Shown here: positions 60,677 through 64,000 of the stretch, piece by piece
Numbering within the stretch: the first letter of the stretch is position 1
Layout of the letters: the number at the start of each line of letters is the position of its first letter
Assembly (NCBI RefSeq): GCF_000974445.1
Contig: NZ_BBOJ01000017.1
Span: 186,001-250,000, forward strand
Direction: 5' to 3'
Source of the DNA: Lentzea aerocolonigenes
GTDB taxonomy: Bacteria > Actinomycetota > Actinomycetes > Mycobacteriales > Pseudonocardiaceae
DNA: 64,000 nt
Translations under genes and position numbers: made by a program
The notes under the pieces: model-generated
Told to the model about the DNA's origin: nothing
The model's input: only the letters and a program-made list of their open reading frames with translations
Database searches by the model: none

Positions 60677-60688
60677 TGGTCTAGACCA
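60677..60688. promoter_or_regulatory. dre-like GntR palindrome upstream of the AraC gene
   Basis: TGGTCTAGACCA is a perfect 12-bp palindrome identical to the core of DasR-type dre sites. It lies 163 bases upstream of the AraC gene start and 44 bases after the end of the DM13 gene. Confidence 0.55.
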
Positions 60689-60731
60689 GGAATGTCAATA
60701 GTGCGAAGAGAGCACCCTTGATCGACATGTT

Positions 60732-61280
60732 TCAGGCTTGTTCCAACGATGCTACGGCGAACCCCGCGGAGAACCTCTTGCACCAGATCACGACACTCCG
60801 AATGGTGGACACGTCCACATCTGAAGGAATTTCGTACACCTGATCGCCACGATTTCCCTTCAACTTGCCCAGACTCGTGAATCCCTGACCAAATGTCTTC
60901 TCGGGCGAGCTGGACGGGTGCGGCGACAGGTAGACGTACAGGTCGGGCCCGTCACTGGTGTCGAGCGAAGCGAACTGCACGGAATGCGCACCACCGGGCA
61001 ACTTGATCAGGCTCGCCTTGCCGGTGGTCGCGTGTTCGAGCGACCGCCACTCCCCGGCTGCCACCTCCCGAGCCGTTTCCGCGACGGGCGCCGGCGCGCT
61101 GGACGGCACCGACGGAGCCGTGGACGGCGAGGTCGACTGCCCCGTCGACTGGGGAACGAGCAGCGCGTCGTGCGTTTCCCGCACCGTGAGGAGCCGCCAC
61201 GGCTGGAACAGGTACAACCCGACGCCGAGGGCGACGACGAGCACGACTGCGACGGGGATCAGGAATCGACGATGGCGCAT
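60732..61280 (-). CDS. membrane-anchored DM13-domain protein
   Basis: The 182-residue protein has one N-terminal helix (FLIPVAVVLVVALGVGLYLF), a serine/proline-rich linker and a C-terminal DM13 domain (EWRSLEHATTGKASLIKLPGGAHSV-like start, DGPDLYVYLSP, GNRGDQVYEIP, VVIWCKRFSAGF). The single cysteine in VIWCKRF is the conserved DM13 residue suggested to take part in electron transfer. It acts outside the membrane. It diverges from a small membrane protein gene across 60 bases. Confidence 0.85.
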   Translation of the reverse strand: MRHRRFLIPVAVVLVVALGVGLYLFQPWRLLTVRETHDALLVPQSTGQSTSPSTAPSVPSSAPAPVAETAREVAAGEWRSLEHATTGKASLIKLPGGAHSVQFASLDTSDGPDLYVYLSPHPSSSPEKTFGQGFTSLGKLKGNRGDQVYEIPSDVDVSTIRSVVIWCKRFSAGFAVASLEQA

Positions 61281-61340
61281 ACCGAAAACAATGACCCAAA
61301 CCGGACCGAAAAGAGCTTACGGAGTTGTTAGGGTGCCGCC

Positions 61341-61691
61341 GTGGCGACACAGGCGAGGATCGGCCAGGCCGTGCTCGGAGTCCTGATGGTCGGCTGCGCC
61401 CTGACGGGCCTGTTCCCCAGACCGGTCCCACTCCTCTTCGCCATCGCGGCCGTCGGCACGGCCAACGCCGCGTTCCCACTCATGCGCACCTTCGGCTCCG
61501 CTCTCCTCGGTGGCGTGGCAGCGTCCTCAATAGCCCTGTCCTCAGTTCCGTTCGTAACGTGTTCAACAGAACGCTTTACAGATGTGTTCACCTGCTCGGG
61601 TGACGCGCCGACGTGGCACCTGACCGGAACCGTGCTGGTGGCAGGCCTTTCCGGGGCCAGTTTGGTACTGGCCCGCATCACAGATCAGTGA
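61341..61691 (+). CDS. small membrane protein
   Basis: The 116-residue protein has three to four hydrophobic segments (IGQAVLGVLMVGCALTGL, VPLLFAIAAVGTANAAF, ALLGGVAASSIALSSVPF, TVLVAGLSGASLVLA) and two cysteines in an external loop (FVTCSTERF...FTCSG). A TAGGGT box ends 6 bases before the GTG, so the message may be leaderless. No family recognised. Confidence 0.6.
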   Translation: MATQARIGQAVLGVLMVGCALTGLFPRPVPLLFAIAAVGTANAAFPLMRTFGSALLGGVAASSIALSSVPFVTCSTERFTDVFTCSGDAPTWHLTGTVLVAGLSGASLVLARITDQ

Positions 61692-61829
61692 CGGCCATCA
61701 CTCAACCGGGCTCATCAAAGAGCCGATAAGGCAAGCAGGTGAGCGTTCTCCTGCGCCCGGTCCACCCGCTAATCTGCCGCCAGGAGCGTGATCGCCTGAC
61801 TCCACCCGTGAGCATCGAGGAGGACTGCT

Positions 61830-62213
61830 GTGCGCGCACTGTGGGCCGCAGGCGGTTCCGCCGTGCTCGGATCCGCGTTGCTCGGAGTGCTGGTGGGCAT
61901 GGCGGTCCACGGCGTGAACGACGAAGGCGACCCCGCCAGAACCCCGTCGTCCAGCTGGATCACCTCAGCCTCAAGCATTCCCTCGAGCTCCACCGAGAGC
62001 TCCACTCCCGACAGCAGCGCCCCGCCGAGCTCCAGCAGCCCGACACCGAGCACAGCGCAGCCCCCGAAGAAGACCACCCCACCCCCGGCGGCGACGAATC
62101 CGGCCCCGCCACCCCCACCGGCGGGAACCACGACGACCACGACAACCCCACCGGGTTGGCCGTGCAGCCCGCTCAACCCGCTCCCGCCCCCAACGTGCAA
62201 GAACCTGGGGTAG
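61830..62213 (+). CDS. exported Ser/Thr/Pro-rich protein
   Basis: The GTG has GAGGAGG 6 bases upstream. The 127-residue product has an N-terminal membrane helix or signal (ALWAAGGSAVLGSALLGVLVGMAV), a long low-complexity stretch of serine, threonine and proline, and a short C-terminus with two cysteines (WPCSPLNPLPPPTCKN) that could form a disulfide. It resembles cell-wall-spanning stalk segments. Function unknown. Confidence 0.6.
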   Translation: MRALWAAGGSAVLGSALLGVLVGMAVHGVNDEGDPARTPSSSWITSASSIPSSSTESSTPDSSAPPSSSSPTPSTAQPPKKTTPPPAATNPAPPPPPAGTTTTTTTPPGWPCSPLNPLPPPTCKNLG

Positions 62214-62293
62214 CGCCAAAGTAGCGACGGCGAAGCCGAGCCCAAGCCGATAGCGAAGTCGAGGCGACAAACCCGCCCTGCCAACGCGACTTG

Positions 62294-62321
62294 GCGGTGT
62301 GGCTCCCCCGTCTAGCGCTCC
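62294..62321. repeat. left arm of an outer inverted repeat around the IS element
   Basis: This 28-bp sequence recurs perfectly in inverted orientation at 63774-63801. It begins GCGGTGTGGCTCCCCCGTCT. Together the arms would form a long hairpin interrupted by the insertion. Confidence 0.75.
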
Positions 62322-62336
62322 TCTGCCCTTGCCGCG

Positions 62337-63760
62337 CCCGAGGGGTCAGGTCAAGTCGACACGCTTTTTCGTCTGTCGTGTCTCGGTTGATCTGCCGCGG
62401 TTTTGTCTCGGTTGTTGTGACTCAGGTTAGGCGGCTGGGATGAGGGTGCCTTGGTAGGTCTTGGTGTGGTCGAGGTGGATGTAGCCGATCGGGTGGCCGT
62501 CTGAGGTGTAGGCGGTGATCCGGTTGAGGTCGCGGATGACGGTGATGGCCTGGTTGGCGTGCTCGGATCCGACGCGGAACTGCAGTTTCCTGCCGATGCT
62601 GACACCGCCACGGCGGTCGGCTTTGAGGTAGTGGACGGTGGCGTCGGTCTGGGCGGGCGGATGGCTGGGGCCGCCGTGGTGCTCGGCGTCGTCCCAGACG
62701 TGTTGTGGTGTGCGACGACCGAGTGCGCCATGCGCGCGTGCGGTGTTGTAGCGGACCCGGTAGGTGTCCAGCAGTGTCTGCAGCTCGGCCAGGGTGGCGG
62801 GTGCGGGCTGGTGCGCCAGCCATTTCTTGAGGGTTTGGTGGTGGCGTTCGACCTTGCCGCAGGTTTGCGGGTGGTAGGGGCTTGAATGGATCAGCCGGGC
62901 GCCGGCGCCGGTGACGGCGAGCTCGAACCGGGTGGGCCCGGCGTTGTCACGGATGAAGCGGGCGGTGAACGCGCCTCCGTTGTCGGACAACACGATCCCT
63001 GGCACGCCGTACTCGATGAACGCGGCGGCGATCGCGGAGGTGGCGGCTGTGCTGGTCTCCGCGCGGACGGCGTGGCAGGCGACCAGCAGCCGGGAGTGGT
63101 CGTCGAGCACGTCGAAGATCACGGCGGTGGTGCCGTCGGCGAGCGTGGTTTCGGTGGCGTCGATCTGATAGCAGTCGCGTGGCCGGGCATAGCTGAACCG
63201 CCGCCACGACGAGCGTGGTCGTTTGCGGGGGTTGGACTGCAGTAGGCCGTGCCGGTCCAGGATCCGGTTGATCGTGGCCCGCGACGACACCCGCCAGCCC
63301 TTCCCTGACCAGCTTTGTTCCCCGGCCAGGACGGTGAGTGCGTCACGGATGTAGTTGGCGCCGTTGTCCGGGGCCAGCGACTCGCGCAACCGCACGATCT
63401 CGGCCACGACCGGTTGCGGGGTTGCGTGCGGGATCGTGTGCGGGCGCCGGGACCGCGGCCGCCACTGGCCCTCGGCCAGCGCACGGGCCCGATGCCGGTA
63501 GAACGTGCGCCGGTCCACCCCGTTGATTCGGCACCATTCCGACACGTTCGGGATCTCCACCCCGGCGGCATGCATCGCGTCCATCAGCCGCATCATCGCC
63601 TCTTTCCGCGCCATGGCCGGTAACCACAACGCCGATCAAGCGACAGATCCCGCAACACCACCCGACCAGGGTGCGTCACTTGCTCCGCGACACGAACTGT
63701 GTCAACTCAGCTGAGACTGAAGAGACACGCTTTTTCGTCGACTTGACCTGACCCCTCGGG
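62337..63760 (-). mobile_element. IS481-type insertion sequence
   Basis: A DDE transposase gene is enclosed by perfect 24-bp terminal inverted repeats (62337-62360 and 63737-63760, starting CCCGAGGGGTCAGGTCAAGT). Inside them lies a 16-bp direct repeat, GACACGCTTTTTCGTC, at 62358-62373 and 63724-63739. No direct target duplication is visible outside. The ends could instead be placed a few bases further in. Confidence 0.75.
62427..63614 (-). CDS. IS481-type DDE transposase
   Basis: The 395-residue protein has an N-terminal helix-turn-helix region (VSEWCRINGVDRRTFYRHRARAL) and an rve integrase core: first aspartate in CYQIDATE, second in VLSDNGGAF and the glutamate in GKVERHHQTLKKW. YNTARAHGALGRRTPQ is typical of the family's C-terminus. 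All catalytic residues are present and the frame is intact, so the element may be active. I chose the ATG at 63614; there is no clear ribosome site, which is common in IS elements. Confidence 0.88.
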   Translation of the reverse strand: MARKEAMMRLMDAMHAAGVEIPNVSEWCRINGVDRRTFYRHRARALAEGQWRPRSRRPHTIPHATPQPVVAEIVRLRESLAPDNGANYIRDALTVLAGEQSWSGKGWRVSSRATINRILDRHGLLQSNPRKRPRSSWRRFSYARPRDCYQIDATETTLADGTTAVIFDVLDDHSRLLVACHAVRAETSTAATSAIAAAFIEYGVPGIVLSDNGGAFTARFIRDNAGPTRFELAVTGAGARLIHSSPYHPQTCGKVERHHQTLKKWLAHQPAPATLAELQTLLDTYRVRYNTARAHGALGRRTPQHVWDDAEHHGGPSHPPAQTDATVHYLKADRRGGVSIGRKLQFRVGSEHANQAITVIRDLNRITAYTSDGHPIGYIHLDHTKTYQGTLIPAA

Positions 63761-63773
63761 TGTGGCCCGCTGC

Positions 63774-63801
63774 GGAGCGCTAGACGGGGGAGCCACACCG
63801 C
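63774..63801. repeat. right arm of the outer inverted repeat
   Basis: This is the exact reverse complement of 62294-62321. The 15 bases (left) and 13 bases (right) between these arms and the IS ends differ on the two sides. Confidence 0.75.
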
Positions 63802-64000
63802 AAACGCAACCACCAACGCAACCGCAAGCCGCCAAGAGCAACAGGCGTGCCATCAACCCACCCACGGCGCTGGAGGGCTCTTTTGGGAGTGTCGGGAGTC
63901 TGAGGGCAGAGCCCTCAGACCACGCACGCACCAGGCACAGGCCAACGCAACACGACCACGCACGAACACGAAACCGGCAGACGCCAACGCAACAGGGAGA
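63802..64000. other. spacer rich in CAACGCAAC repeats
   Basis: The last 200 bases contain at least three copies of CAACGCAAC-like sequence and no credible gene. The terminal CCAACGCAACAGGGAGA matches a spacer sequence near 48580. Confidence 0.5.

Noticed and set aside
62337..63801. CRISPR or phage remnant suspected from repeated sequences at the right end
   Set aside because: The repeats are inverted IS termini and spacer motifs; there is no regular repeat-spacer array and no cas or phage gene.
63707..63931. Minus-strand frame at the right edge with a hydrophobic, cysteine-rich segment
   Set aside because: It spans the IS end and the outer inverted repeat; the sequence is explained by those repeats and lacks a plausible start.

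Overview
The window is high-GC actinobacterial DNA. GTG and TTG starts are frequent, operons are packed with 4-bp ATGA/GTGA overlaps, and lsr2, CsoR, a PopR/ClgR-type regulator beside a clpP pair, BTAD and SigE-type regulators are all present. Gene content (tachylectin-type secreted proteins, a CBM2 module, spermidine genes) fits a filamentous Pseudonocardiales genome such as the Lentzea/Saccharothrix group. That placement is inference, since no rRNA is present.

Layout. 1-6.0 kb: the end of a TPR/BTAD regulator, two secreted proteins, an XRE regulator convergent with a two-gene clpP operon in which one subunit has lost its catalytic serine, and a sugar-epimerase gene followed by a truncated SMP-30 gene. 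6.1-11.7 kb: a nuclease-like/CBM2 lipoprotein, then a HutC/GntR regulator facing a mannose-family PTS operon (IIB, fused IIC-IID, IIA) that ends in a ceramidase-like hydrolase; a perfect HutC-type palindrome lies upstream of IIB. 11.7-19.5 kb: one operon of four tandem paralogous secreted tachylectin/beta-propeller proteins, closed by a strong terminator.

20.0-33.4 kb is the most unusual block. A tightly overlapping operon encodes a membrane-anchored VWA protein, a lidless Hsp70, a large FN3-repeat protein, a zinc-ribbon GTPase, a GAP1-type GTPase-associated protein, a membrane GTPase and a small membrane protein. A GrpE-like protein faces it, and two tandem TIR-domain membrane proteins that keep the catalytic glutamate follow. 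The parts match the GAP1/double-GTPase class of predicted NTP-dependent conflict systems. The working model is an extracellular or envelope sensor (VWA, perhaps the divergent lectins), a chaperone/GTPase switch and TIR NADase effectors.

33.5-64 kb is mostly housekeeping: a tRNA-Leu(CAA), csoR, lsr2, fused PabAB, a SigE-family sigma factor with its membrane partner, a metallophosphoesterase, a spermidine operon (decarboxylase, AdoMetDC, SpeE), an SDR, an S9 peptidase, a CFA synthase/DUF1295 pair, a Yx(FWY)xxD-repeat protein, a gcvT-glyA operon under a tandem glycine riboswitch, small membrane proteins, a beta-oxidation cluster (CaiB-like, acyl-CoA dehydrogenase, thiolase, FadB) with an AraC regulator, a DM13 protein, and an IS481-type element lying inside a longer inverted repeat.
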